Shown here piece by piece: positions 1-7,280 of a DNA stretch of 40,232 nt (position 1 is its first letter; every line of letters begins with the position of its first letter). Under the pieces are notes generated by a model that was not told the origin of the DNA, ran no database searches, and was given only the letters and a program-made list of their open reading frames with translations. This DNA comes from Marinospirillum sp. (lineage in GTDB: Bacteria; Pseudomonadota; Gammaproteobacteria; Pseudomonadales; Halomonadaceae), in assembly GCF_014859565.1 (NCBI RefSeq), contig NZ_JACUUA010000013.1:1-40232 (forward strand), given 5' to 3'. A program made the translations under genes and the position numbers.

Positions 1-29
1 AAAAAACTATGGATGAGTTGCAAATAAAT

Positions 30-53
30 TTGGGGGACTGATTGGGGGACTGC
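30..53. repeat. Two tandem 12-base units beyond the tRNA-Ser 3' side
   Basis: The unit TTGGGGGACTG(A/C) occurs twice head to tail at 30-41 and 42-53. It lies just past the terminator of the minus-strand tRNA-Ser gene, on the tRNA 3' side, where integrative elements usually end. G-rich short direct repeats of this kind are often recombinase or accessory-factor binding sites next to attachment sites. The repeat is seen directly; a role in integration is inference, because the rest of any element would lie outside the window. Confidence 0.45.
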
Positions 54-66
54 TTTTCTTTTCCAT

Positions 67-91
67 AAAAAAAGCCCTGAAAAATCAGGGC
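67..91 (-). terminator. Rho-independent terminator of tRNA-Ser
   Basis: On the minus strand a 7-bp stem GCCCTGA / TCAGGGC closes a short loop and is followed by seven T residues. It begins 15 bases after the tRNA 3' end, so it should terminate the tRNA transcript. Confidence 0.8.
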
Positions 92-106
92 GTTAGTGTG
101 TATTCT

Positions 107-196
107 TGGTGGAGGGCCAGGGATTCGAACCCTGGGAGGGCTCACACCCTCGTCGGTTTTCAAGACCGATGCTTTCGACCACTCAGCCAACCCTCC
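107..196 (-). tRNA. tRNA-Ser (UGA anticodon)
   Basis: The 90-nt length with a long variable arm is typical of a class II tRNA. The acceptor stem pairs GGAGGGT with GCCCTCC, the anticodon loop is CTTGAAA (anticodon TGA), the T arm contains GGTTCGAATCC, and the 3' CCA is encoded (107-109). The discriminator base reads A, whereas gammaproteobacterial serine tRNAs usually carry G73. The gene reads UCA and, by wobble, other UCN serine codons. It has its own promoter at 209-236 and terminator at 67-91, so it appears to be a single-gene unit. Confidence 0.93.
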
Positions 197-208
197 AACA
201 CGGCGCGT

Positions 209-236
209 ATCTTATCAGCTGGTTGGTTGGTGTCAA
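209..236 (-). promoter_or_regulatory. Sigma-70 promoter of tRNA-Ser
   Basis: The minus strand carries a perfect -35 TTGACA (236-231), a 16-base spacer and -10 TAAGAT (214-209). A G+C-rich discriminator follows (ACGCGCC), as is usual for stable-RNA promoters under stringent control. The predicted start lies only a few bases before the tRNA 5' end. Confidence 0.7.
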
Positions 237-321
237 CAGCTTTTTATCATTTGGTCGCTGAAATCTGCGTTAACTCAACTGCTTGTCTTAACGGTAGATA
301 GGTTGTACGACCTGCAGCTCT

Positions 322-570
322 GCTTTGATGCGAGCAATCAGTCGGGGTAAAGTTGTTTTAACTCATCCTGTGGCGGGTGTCCGGATGCATGAATCTCGCC
401 GCAGTGAACGATTGATGCAGGTGATGGATGAAATCAATCAACAGCAGGGGCGTAATACGTTGGTTATGGGTGCCAGTCGACCGGTGGCCAACTGGCATAT
501 GAAACAAGAGCATCGCTCACCGGCCTACACCACCAGTTGCAAGGATCTTCCCCGAGTTGTGGCACGATGA
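322..570 (+). pseudogene. umuC: C-terminal remnant of umuC (Y-family DNA polymerase V subunit)
   Basis: The reading frame aligns with the last 75 or so residues of UmuC: a KAGVML-like strand (here KVVLTHP), then RSERLMQVMDEIN, GRNTL and the C-terminal block WHMKQEHRSPAYTTS...DLPRV. Full UmuC is about 420 residues; the palm, finger and most little-finger sequences are missing, and the frame is blocked by stops at 289-291 and 295-297. No umuD is present. I read it as a decayed fragment left beside the tRNA-Ser, perhaps from a mobile element carrying a UmuDC or RumAB-like pair. It is unlikely to make a working protein. Confidence 0.75.
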
Positions 571-580
571 GCAGTGGTTA

Positions 581-751
581 TCAGGCTGTTTTTTTCAGCT
601 CTGTGGTGGTGATGGGGGTGGGGGCAGTTTTGGTTGCCTGAGTTTTTGCAGCATCCTGGCTTGCATGGGATAGATATTCTTTAGGTGCTGATTTGCTGCT
701 GCCTGCCATACAAAATCCACCGGCGGTTGCAACATAGCATTTCCTGGACAT
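581..751 (-). CDS. 56-residue small protein of unknown function
   Basis: I do not recognise a family. The frame starts MSRKCYVATAGGFCMAG, has two cysteines near the N terminus, and continues with an Ala/Thr/Ser/Lys-rich tail ending TELKKTA. It is a better candidate than the overlapping longer minus frame because its ATG (751-749) is preceded by AGGAG with 7-base spacing. It converges on the umuC remnant and follows rlmJ on the same strand, about 150 bases downstream. The tail looks disordered and there is no membrane segment. It may be a real accessory small gene or a chance frame; the ribosome-binding site is the main support. Confidence 0.45.
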   Translation of the reverse strand: MSRKCYVATAGGFCMAGSSKSAPKEYLSHASQDAAKTQATKTAPTPITTTELKKTA

Positions 752-865
752 ATCAGTCTCCTGCTCTTCATGGTGTGAATGGAGCGGTAAACAAATACCA
801 CGGATGTGTTTCAGTTTGTTCGAGATGAACCTTAACCAGATTCTGCTATGAAGGGAAGCAATTTA

Positions 866-880
866 TTGTGCATTGCACAA
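866..880. promoter_or_regulatory. 15-base palindrome, operator-like
   Basis: TTGTGCATTGCACAA has perfect 7-base arms around one central base. It lies between the end of rlmJ (899) and the small ORF (start 751), both on the minus strand, so it could be an operator for the small ORF. No convincing -35/-10 pair accompanies it. The symmetry is seen; the role is inference. Confidence 0.35.
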
Positions 881-898
881 AAAGTCTAATACCGAGCT

Positions 899-1735
899 TC
901 AGGAGAGTTTATCCAGCCGGAAATGCCCTTCACTGCCCTGGCGCAGCAGCTGGTTCAGTTCTGGCAAGAGTTTGCGGAAATCATCTGCCATGGAGTAGGG
1001 CGGGTTAATCACCAACATACCGCTGCCGGTCATGCCAAATCCACTGTTATCGGGTAATGGGCAGTGCTCAATCCGTAATAGATCAGGGATGCCTGCATCC
1101 CGAAAACGCTTGATCCAGGATTCCGTTTGCTGGCGTTGCAGTACCGGATACCAGATGGCATAGGTCCCTGTGGCAAAACGCTGTAAACCATCGGTGACGG
1201 CTTGCAACACCTTGTTGTAGTCCTCTTTGATTTCATAAGAGGGGTCAATCAGTATCAGGCCGCGACGTTCTCTGGGTGGCAGATTGGCTTTTAATCCGGC
1301 AAATCCATCACTTTCGCTGACTTTTACACGACGATCTTTTTCAAAACATTTAGCGAGGATCTGGTGATCACTGGGATGGAGTTCATGCAATTGCAGTCGA
1401 TCTGTTGGTCGTGCCAGTTGGGCAGCCATCGCAGGTGAACCCGGATAGAAATCAAGGCGCGAAGCTTTGTTGAAGCTTTCAACCAGTGTTTTGTACTCTT
1501 GCAATAATGGATGTTGCAAGGGCTGATCAAATAATCGCTGAATACCTTGCTGATGTTCTGAGGTTTTTGTGGCTTGTTCACTGCGCAGGGAATACAGCCC
1601 AGCACCGGAATGAGTATCCAGATAACACCAGGGTTTATCTTTGTGATTCAGGTAGCTGAGGATGTAGAGCTGGCTCAGGTGTTTGAGTAGATCGGCAAAG
1701 TTGCCAGCATGATAACTGTGGCGGTAGCTGAGCAT
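899..1735 (-). CDS. rlmJ: RlmJ, 23S rRNA (adenine-2030-N6)-methyltransferase
   Basis: The enzyme methylates N6 of A2030 in 23S rRNA from S-adenosylmethionine in the cytosol. The protein begins MLSYRHSYHAGNFADLLKH, the family's hallmark N terminus, and carries the N6-adenine methyltransferase catalytic tetrapeptide DPSY within LILIDPSYEIKEDY. It is full length (278 residues from this start; E. coli RlmJ is about 280). An upstream in-frame ATG at 1744 would add MNP; neither start has a clear Shine-Dalgarno, so I chose the one matching the family. It is transcribed in the same direction as grxA but a terminator separates them. Confidence 0.93.
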   Translation of the reverse strand: MLSYRHSYHAGNFADLLKHLSQLYILSYLNHKDKPWCYLDTHSGAGLYSLRSEQATKTSEHQQGIQRLFDQPLQHPLLQEYKTLVESFNKASRLDFYPGSPAMAAQLARPTDRLQLHELHPSDHQILAKCFEKDRRVKVSESDGFAGLKANLPPRERRGLILIDPSYEIKEDYNKVLQAVTDGLQRFATGTYAIWYPVLQRQQTESWIKRFRDAGIPDLLRIEHCPLPDNSGFGMTGSGMLVINPPYSMADDFRKLLPELNQLLRQGSEGHFRLDKLS

Positions 1736-1776
1736 GGGATTCATCCGGGCGGTGTGACAGGGGCTGCGATTCTAAC

Positions 1777-1803
1777 AAAAAAGCCACCGCTGGGGTGGCC
1801 TTT
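1777..1803 (-). terminator. Terminator after grxA
   Basis: The stem GCCACC / GGTGGC (1783-1788 with 1794-1799) is followed on the minus strand by six T residues. It lies just past grxA and before rlmJ. The plus strand also has a short T run, so it may work both ways. Confidence 0.7.
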
Positions 1804-1835
1804 TATGTGCAGTGGATGGCTGCAGAAATTCGGTA

Positions 1836-2093
1836 TCAGACCCAGCCTTGGGCGCGGGCATGAGCTTCCATTTCGGTGTAACCGCCAATGTGTTCCTTGT
1901 CGATGAAAACCTGTGGCACGGTTTCAACCGGTTTGCCGATGGTTTTTTCCATATCCGCTTTGGTGATGCCTTCTTCGTGGATATCAATATAACGATAGGT
2001 GGCACCTTGTGATGCTTCCAGCTTGTCAGCCAGCTCTTTGGCGCGAACACAATAAGGGCAGCCGGGACGTCCAAAAATTACGATATGCATCAT
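1836..2093 (-). CDS. grxA: Glutaredoxin 1 (GrxA)
   Basis: A small glutathione-dependent thiol-disulfide oxidoreductase that reduces ribonucleotide reductase and mixed disulfides in the cytosol. The active site CPYC lies near residue 12-15 (FGRPGCPYCVRA), with the cis-proline block ETVPQVFID and the glycine pair of HIGGYTEME. At 85 residues it matches E. coli GrxA. The start ATGATG is preceded by GAGG at suitable spacing; either ATG could be used. It is an independent gene with its own terminator. Glutathione reductase is encoded about 6 kb away (7782-9140). Confidence 0.93.
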   Translation of the reverse strand: MMHIVIFGRPGCPYCVRAKELADKLEASQGATYRYIDIHEEGITKADMEKTIGKPVETVPQVFIDKEHIGGYTEMEAHARAQGWV

Positions 2094-2220
2094 GTACCTC
2101 AGAATATTAGGTGTTTAACAATGGAAGCCAGTTTCGGCCACTATGATAACCAATTCCAATGTAAATTTCCTAAATGGCTGATTGTGGGTTGCTATGGTCT
2201 GTGGTGGCGGACAGTGGTCA

Positions 2221-2250
2221 CAAAATGAAACGCCCCGCCGAAGCGGGGCG
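2221..2250 (-). terminator. Strong UUCG-loop terminator
   Basis: The arms CGCCCCGC and GCGGGGCG (2231-2238, 2243-2250) enclose TTCG on the minus strand, a very stable cUUCGg tetraloop, followed by TTTCATTTTG. No intact gene ends here, so it must end either the pseudogene/alr transcript or a small RNA. Confidence 0.75.
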
Positions 2251-2342
2251 CAGACTGGATCCAAGGACCTGAGTGTCTTCTCAATCTGGATTGAGATTCT
2301 TGCCTGTTGAGCCAAGTTTCCTTTCCTGAACGCTCAGGAGCA
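2228..2342 (-). ncRNA. Candidate structured small RNA
   Basis: The stretch 2102-2426 has no convincing gene. Its minus strand contains a chain of stems: TCCTGA / TCAGGA (2334-2339 with 2324-2329), a perfect 8-bp TCTCAATC / GATTGAGA (2289-2296 with 2279-2286), a possible closing pair CCTGAG / CTCAGG (2333-2338 with 2268-2273), and the UUCG terminator at 2231-2250. A weak -10 (TAATAT) lies just upstream around 2343-2349. Together this is the plan of an independent small RNA of about 115 nt. I do not recognise a known family. It could also be the 3' UTR of alr. Confidence 0.3.
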
Positions 2343-2426
2343 ATATTACGCATCTGGAGTGTTGGCGAATAGCTGCATAAAGCTGCGGGTCTTGTAGGAG
2401 ATTGCGTACAAATATGTTTGATTGCC

Positions 2427-2701
2427 TTAAATAATACCATGTATATGGGGGATCCAGTCAAACGGATCGGTGGACAGACAGGGGATTTCGGCTGCAACCC
2501 ATCCCTGACCCGGTTGCAGCTGCTCCCGTAGCTCCATCACCACCTGCTCAACCGTCTGGGTATCCGCTAGACACAGGCAGATAATTTGGCAGTGGCGGAT
2601 CAGGTCTCGTAACTGCTGGTGAACAATCGCGCCATCAGCCCAATGCCAATAAAACCGATACGTTCTTGTGGAGTGGTTGGTGGAGTGTTGGGTTGATTCA
2701 T
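2427..2701 (-). pseudogene. Decayed 3-hydroxyisobutyrate dehydrogenase-family gene, N-terminal part
   Basis: The frame opens at ATG 2701, preceded by AGGA, with residues QERIGFIGIGLMA, the Rossmann nucleotide-binding start of 6-phosphogluconate/3-hydroxyisobutyrate dehydrogenases. It then hits a stop, and the homology resumes in another frame with LIRHCQIICLCLADTQTVEQVV followed by LQPGQ and a degraded STDP, matching the later part of the same N-terminal domain. About 40 residues between the two blocks are missing, and the C-terminal helical domain is absent. A normal member is about 290 residues. Internal deletion, frameshift and 3' truncation make this a clear pseudogene directly downstream of alr. 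Confidence 0.75.
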
Positions 2702-2730
2702 GATTAATCCTGCAAAGTTCTGGGTTAAAA

Positions 2731-3822
2731 CTATAGATAAACACGTTTAACACGAGGCAACAGGCCGGTCAGTAGGGTGTAACTGATGGTGTCACAATAC
2801 CCAGCAACATCATTAACGGGCAGGTGCTTGCCCCACAACTCCACTTCATCGCCGGGTTGAGCAGTTGATTGACTACCCAAATCCACAGTTATCATATCCA
2901 TGGAAACACGACCGGCCAGCCTGTATTTTATACCGTTAACTAATATCGGTGTGCCGTCAATAGCCTGACGTGGGTAGCCGTCACCGTAACCACAGGCCAG
3001 TACACCAATACGGGTTGCTTGTGTGGTTGTAAAGCGGCCACCATAACCCACCGGTTCACCGGCTGGGAGGTCTCTGACACTGATCAGGCGTGTTTTTAAA
3101 GTCATCACCGGGCGCAGTTGATCACCCAGCGGGTGACCGGGTGCAAAGGGTGATGCGCCGTACAGCATAATGCCGGGGCGTAGCCAGCTCTGATGGCTTG
3201 CAGGGAGGTTAAGTGTAGCGGCAGAGTTGGCAAGACTGACTGGGCACTGCAAAGCCTGTTGTATGCTGTTGAAGCGTTGGATCTGCTGGTCACTGGTAGT
3301 GCTGAATGGATCATCTGCACAGGCAAAATGAGTGATCAGTGTGACTGAAGCCACCGCCGGATGCTGAACCAGTTGTTGGTAAGCCTGAGGGGTTTCATCA
3401 GGATGCAGACCAAGACGGTGCATACCAGTATCTATTTTTAACCAGAGTTTCAGGCTTTTTGCGGGCTGGGGTGTTTGCTCCAGTGCCTGCAGCAGCAGTT
3501 TGATCTGCCATTGGCTGTGTAATACCGGCTGATAAGCACGGGCAAAAATCAGCGGTAATTCTTCGGCCTCAAAAAAACCTTCGAGTAGTATCACTGGCTT
3601 TTGAATGCCAGCCTGATACAGAATTTCAGCTTCTTCAATGCAGGCGACACCAAAGGCTGGAGCCAGATCCTGCAGTGCTTCTGCCACGGTAACAGCGCCA
3701 TGACCATAAGCATCCGCCTTAACAATCGCTAAGGCTGTAGATGTTGCAGACTGGCTGAGTGCCAGCTGATAATTGTGCCGCAAAGCAGAAAGGTTAATTT
3801 CTGCAATCAGGGGGCGAGCCAT
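2731..3822 (-). CDS. alr: Alanine racemase
   Basis: A PLP enzyme that interconverts L- and D-alanine for peptidoglycan synthesis. The PLP lysine is K35 in AIVKADAYGHGA. The second catalytic base is the tyrosine in the GYGGRFT block of the C-terminal beta domain; the substrate-binding segments RPGIMLYGASPF and VSMDMITVDLG are present. Length (363 residues) is normal for a biosynthetic Alr. The start is ATG (MARPLIAEINLSALRHNY). It is divergent from the glycerophosphodiesterase at 3887. Downstream lies only a pseudogene, so it is effectively monocistronic. Confidence 0.95.
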   Translation of the reverse strand: MARPLIAEINLSALRHNYQLALSQSATSTALAIVKADAYGHGAVTVAEALQDLAPAFGVACIEEAEILYQAGIQKPVILLEGFFEAEELPLIFARAYQPVLHSQWQIKLLLQALEQTPQPAKSLKLWLKIDTGMHRLGLHPDETPQAYQQLVQHPAVASVTLITHFACADDPFSTTSDQQIQRFNSIQQALQCPVSLANSAATLNLPASHQSWLRPGIMLYGASPFAPGHPLGDQLRPVMTLKTRLISVRDLPAGEPVGYGGRFTTTQATRIGVLACGYGDGYPRQAIDGTPILVNGIKYRLAGRVSMDMITVDLGSQSTAQPGDEVELWGKHLPVNDVAGYCDTISYTLLTGLLPRVKRVYL

Positions 3823-3886
3823 GCTGCTGCTCCGACAGTTTAATCTCAGGGGGTTGGATGTTACCTAATATTGTGGATGCCTTCAC

Positions 3887-4651
3887 ATGTTGATGTCATC
3901 TGTTATTGCACACCGGGGTGCTCGAGGACAGGCAGCAGAAAACAGTTTAAGAGCCATTGAGCTGGCAGCAGAGCAAGGTTGTGTCTGGGTTGAGCTGGAT
4001 GTGATGCTCAGTGCAGATCAGGTGCCGGTGATTTTTCATGATAATCAACTGGATCGCTTGACCAATGGTTTTGGTGCGGTGAAGGATCATCACTGGGTTG
4101 AATTACAGCGATTAAAAGTTCATCCACCCCGTGGTTTATCAGAAACAGCACAACGCATCCCGTCATTACATCAGGCTTTGCAGAAACTGCAGCAGCTTGG
4201 ATTAGGGCTGAATCTGGAAATCAAGCCTAACCATGCTGCTGATCGGATTAAAACCCTGCAACTCAGTCTTGAGGTACTGCAGGAGTTTCCCGGCGTGCCG
4301 GTGGTCTTATCAAGCTTTCGGCATCAGGCTCTGGAAGAAGCAAAAAAACTGGCACCTCACTTGCCGCGTGCCGTTTTGTGGGAAGGCTTACCCGCTGACT
4401 GGCAACAAAAAGCGCAGGCGCTGGAGGTACGGGCAGTACATCTGGCAGCATTTGCTTTACGTCGTTGGCAGGTGGCTGAAATCCGCAGCCTGGGTTTGGA
4501 AGTGTATATTTATACCGTTAACTCAGTAAAGCAGGCTCAGCATTTTAAATCCTGGGGGGTAACGGGGATGTTCAGTGATTATCCCGATCGGCTGTTGCAA
4601 CTGCCCGGTTGGCGCAGCAGGCAGTTGCAGGCTTATGGTGAAGTGGTCTGA
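3887..4651 (+). CDS. ugpQ: Glycerophosphodiester phosphodiesterase, cytosolic type
   Basis: It hydrolyses glycerophosphodiesters from phospholipid turnover to glycerol-3-phosphate and an alcohol. The TIM-barrel signature starts at once: IAHRGARGQAAENS, then ELDVMLSADQVPVIFHDNQLDR, which supplies the metal-binding Glu/Asp and catalytic His residues; LNLEIKPN and the C-terminal TVNS/FSDYPD blocks follow. There is no signal peptide, so it resembles UgpQ rather than periplasmic GlpQ. ATG at 3887 or 3893 could be used; no strong Shine-Dalgarno is visible. It ends exactly against the convergent phosphatase gene (4652). A phospholipase A gene is also present in the window (35558-36562). Confidence 0.9.
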   Translation: MLMSSVIAHRGARGQAAENSLRAIELAAEQGCVWVELDVMLSADQVPVIFHDNQLDRLTNGFGAVKDHHWVELQRLKVHPPRGLSETAQRIPSLHQALQKLQQLGLGLNLEIKPNHAADRIKTLQLSLEVLQEFPGVPVVLSSFRHQALEEAKKLAPHLPRAVLWEGLPADWQQKAQALEVRAVHLAAFALRRWQVAEIRSLGLEVYIYTVNSVKQAQHFKSWGVTGMFSDYPDRLLQLPGWRSRQLQAYGEVV

Positions 4652-5488
4652 TCAACTGGCATCGGCTTTCAACAACAAGCGAGTCAAATCAGCATGGATA
4701 TCCGGGGTGGTGATCACCCAGTCACGGGTATCCATGTAAAAGGGTTTAAATTCATTGGGATAGAGGTGACTGAGTTTGGCTCCGGCTTCTTCAGCAATCA
4801 GCACGGCAGCGGCAAAATCCCACAGGCTCAGGCTTTCGTAATAACCATCCAGCGAACCATCCGCAACATGGCAGATATCCAGGGCAGCGGAACCACAACG
4901 CCTTAAATCCTGACATTCCGGCAACACCCAGGCCAGCCTGCGAATCAGGTAATCAAGCTGGCTTTTGTCGTAAGGAAAACCGGAGGCAATTAATGCCGGG
5001 CGCAGTTTATCGAGTCCACTGGTACGAATGGGGGTTTGATTACGGAAGGCACCTTCGCCCTTGATCGCGGTATAAGTCTCTTGCAGAAAAGGGGCATGAA
5101 CAACGCCCACCTGTGGTACTCCCAAGCTGTAAAAACCTATGGATATAGCTACATGGGGTTGTCCATGAGCAAAGTTCACCGTGCCGTCGATGGGATCAAG
5201 AATCCATAATGCCGTGGCTTGTTCTGCATCAGCTGTGCTGGTGTCGTTTTCCTCGCTGAGAATACGATCTTCCGGAAAAGCACTACGCAGTTGGCCGCAA
5301 AGATAATCATCAATTTCCTGATCGGTGCTGGTGACCAGCTCCTGATAATCCTTGTAGGATTGGCTAAAATCTCCCACTTCACGTGCTTTTTGCAGCATGT
5401 TTCCGGCATTAAGGGCAATTTTTTCAGCAAAACGCTGGCGTTTTTCGAGTTCTTCGAGGGGCAGGGTGATTGGATGGATAAAGTTCAC
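4652..5488 (-). CDS. Inositol monophosphatase-family sugar-phosphate phosphatase
   Basis: A Mg2+/Li+-sensitive phosphatase fold. The metal-binding motif WILDPIDGTVNFAHG and the C-terminal motif LWDFAAAVLIAEEAGA are intact, as is the LSEEND glutamate, so it should be active. Length (278 residues) is usual. Possible substrates are inositol phosphates, 3'-phosphoadenosine 5'-phosphate or histidinol phosphate; the sequence does not decide. It differs at its N terminus from SuhB, so I give no symbol. The start codon is GTG. It converges on the glycerophosphodiesterase without an intergenic base. Confidence 0.88.
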   Translation of the reverse strand: MNFIHPITLPLEELEKRQRFAEKIALNAGNMLQKAREVGDFSQSYKDYQELVTSTDQEIDDYLCGQLRSAFPEDRILSEENDTSTADAEQATALWILDPIDGTVNFAHGQPHVAISIGFYSLGVPQVGVVHAPFLQETYTAIKGEGAFRNQTPIRTSGLDKLRPALIASGFPYDKSQLDYLIRRLAWVLPECQDLRRCGSAALDICHVADGSLDGYYESLSLWDFAAAVLIAEEAGAKLSHLYPNEFKPFYMDTRDWVITTPDIHADLTRLLLKADAS

Positions 5489-5561
5489 GAGGCAGCCTTT
5501 TGATTGACTTTGGGTGGATCAAGGGTAGCATTTCCGGCATTTCAAAAAAAAGGTTGATCTG

Positions 5562-5900
5562 ATGGATGGCAAATTAACAACAGGATTAGGCTGGTTTTTT
5601 GGCTGCTCACTGATTCTGGTTGGCTTCTGGTTGACTGGTTTTTATTTTCTGACTGGCGCAGCCCTGGCTCTGGTGGGTTTTTTCTGGTGGCCACCGAGTC
5701 GCAGCCGCATTGTTGAAGCACTGGGTTTACCCCCGATGCCTGCACTTCACGCAGGATTAACCCTTTGCCTGTTAGTGGTGGCTTTGTTTGCGTTTATTGG
5801 TCGTTATTCTGCACAGCTGGAGGTTCAGGCACTGGAAGCGGGTTATCCCAGTGTTGAGGCTTGGCAGCAAGCAGTGCGTGAAAAACCTGAGCAGCCCTGA
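5562..5900 (+). CDS. Small three-span membrane protein, unknown function
   Basis: I do not recognise a family. The 112 residues contain three hydrophobic segments (about 10-28, 28-44 and 64-82), a basic stretch PPSRSRI after the second, and a soluble Glu/Ala-rich C-terminal tail ending EKPEQP. It is divergent from the phosphatase gene at 5488. The next gene downstream starts 160 bases later. Codon use resembles the neighbours, and the charged loop pattern supports a real inner-membrane protein. Confidence 0.7.
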   Translation: MDGKLTTGLGWFFGCSLILVGFWLTGFYFLTGAALALVGFFWWPPSRSRIVEALGLPPMPALHAGLTLCLLVVALFAFIGRYSAQLEVQALEAGYPSVEAWQQAVREKPEQP

Positions 5901-6062
5901 ACAGTGTTTCAAAGTGTCAGTGATATGGCTTTTGGTGTATTGATCTACTCATGCAGAGGCTATTTGTAAGTCTCTGTAATTATGCGTCCTTATGCTCATG
6001 CACTGGACGGGCAGCTCGGTTAAAATCCATAAAACTCTGATACTGCAGGATTCTGAATAATT

Positions 6063-7253
6063 ATGCCCAAGGAAAAAGATCAGGAACTTCATCCACTCGA
6101 AGAAGGTGAAATCGAGCTGAATATGACGCTTCCCTGGACTATTTACAATGCCAGCGGTCAGTTATTGATGAGAGAAGGTGCCGTCATTGATAACCAGCGC
6201 AAGCTGGACAATCTGCTGGACAAAGGCCACCGTCAGAAAAGTGGGCCACCACCCGGCGCTGAAGTTGATGAAGGGCCGCCACCCGGTGAGCCACAACCGG
6301 TCAAGTTTGCTGAAAACAGCAATCCTTTTGCTGAGCTGGATGAAATTGGTTATCAACTTGATAAGTTGTTTCAGCGGATCGAAGAAAATACCGCCAAACC
6401 CGGCGAAATTCAGCGTAAAACCTATGATATGGCTACCCAGATTCAAGGTCTGGTGCTGCTTAACTCTGATGCCGTGCTGGGGGCTGTACACCTGAATCGT
6501 GAACATCCGTACATTATCCAGCATCCGCTGCATGTGACCGTGATGGCGGCTTTGATTGCACGCACACTGAATGTTCCTCAACCGGCTCAGTTATCCATGC
6601 TTTCTGCAGCTCTGACCCAGAACGTAGGCATGAATGCCTACCAGATGCGGCTTCATGCTCAGGCAGAATCTCTGGATACAAAACAGCGAGAGCAGGTGAA
6701 CCAGCATCCGCTGGAAGGTGTCAAAATGCTCAGTGCTACCGGGGTGAAGGATAATCTGTGGTTGCAGGTGGTTTTTCAGCATCATGAAAAGGCTAATGGC
6801 AAGGGTTATCCCAAGGGTTTAAAAGGCACCCAAATACGCCCAGAAGCTCGCATTGTGGCATTAGGTGATGTTTATGCTGCACTGGTCAGCGGTCGTCCAC
6901 ACCGTCCGGGGTTGAGTGCTCAGCAAAGCCTGAGATCCATCTTTCTGGAGCGTGGGCAGCAGTTTGATCCCAAGTTGAGTATGGTGTTTTTGAACGAGTT
7001 GGGGATTTACCCACCAGGTGCCTGTGTAAAGCTGCGTAATGGTGAGCTGGCTGTGGTGGTACGCCGAACATCAGATAGCCGTGCCCCGATGGTCACCAGT
7101 GTTATGGATGATCATGGGCAGTTGTTTATGCGCCTGCAGGAGCGGGACACCAGTGATTACAAGTATTCGGTGATATCCGCCATCCACCCGCAGCAGTTGC
7201 CCAGACTGAATCCAACCCTCTTGTGGGGGATTCGACTCAAGCGCGTTAATTGA
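6063..7253 (+). CDS. HD-GYP domain protein with a degenerate HD pair
   Basis: Residues about 140-340 form an HD-GYP-type helical domain: HPLH at 154-157, LTQNVGM around 183-190, HPLEGVKML at 215-223, HHEKANGKGYPKGL at 240-253, ARIVALGDVYAALVSGRPHR around 262-281. Active c-di-GMP phosphodiesterases of this family have HD where this protein has Q186-N187, and DGxGYP where this has NGKGYP. The metal centre is therefore probably broken. Residues 1-120 are a non-conserved region with a proline/glycine-rich linker (PPPGAEVDEGPPPGE). A C-terminal extension of about 75 residues follows the domain. It probably binds c-di-GMP or a partner rather than cleaving it. The next gene, a cytochrome c'-type protein, begins about 28 bases downstream. 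Confidence 0.85.
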   Translation: MPKEKDQELHPLEEGEIELNMTLPWTIYNASGQLLMREGAVIDNQRKLDNLLDKGHRQKSGPPPGAEVDEGPPPGEPQPVKFAENSNPFAELDEIGYQLDKLFQRIEENTAKPGEIQRKTYDMATQIQGLVLLNSDAVLGAVHLNREHPYIIQHPLHVTVMAALIARTLNVPQPAQLSMLSAALTQNVGMNAYQMRLHAQAESLDTKQREQVNQHPLEGVKMLSATGVKDNLWLQVVFQHHEKANGKGYPKGLKGTQIRPEARIVALGDVYAALVSGRPHRPGLSAQQSLRSIFLERGQQFDPKLSMVFLNELGIYPPGACVKLRNGELAVVVRRTSDSRAPMVTSVMDDHGQLFMRLQERDTSDYKYSVISAIHPQQLPRLNPTLLWGIRLKRVN

Positions 7254-7280
7254 TAATGACTGTAAGGAGGGAAGTTGTTG

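Noticed and set aside
96..350. Open frames over the tRNA-Ser region
   Set aside because: They read through the tRNA gene in antisense; the tRNA explains the sequence.
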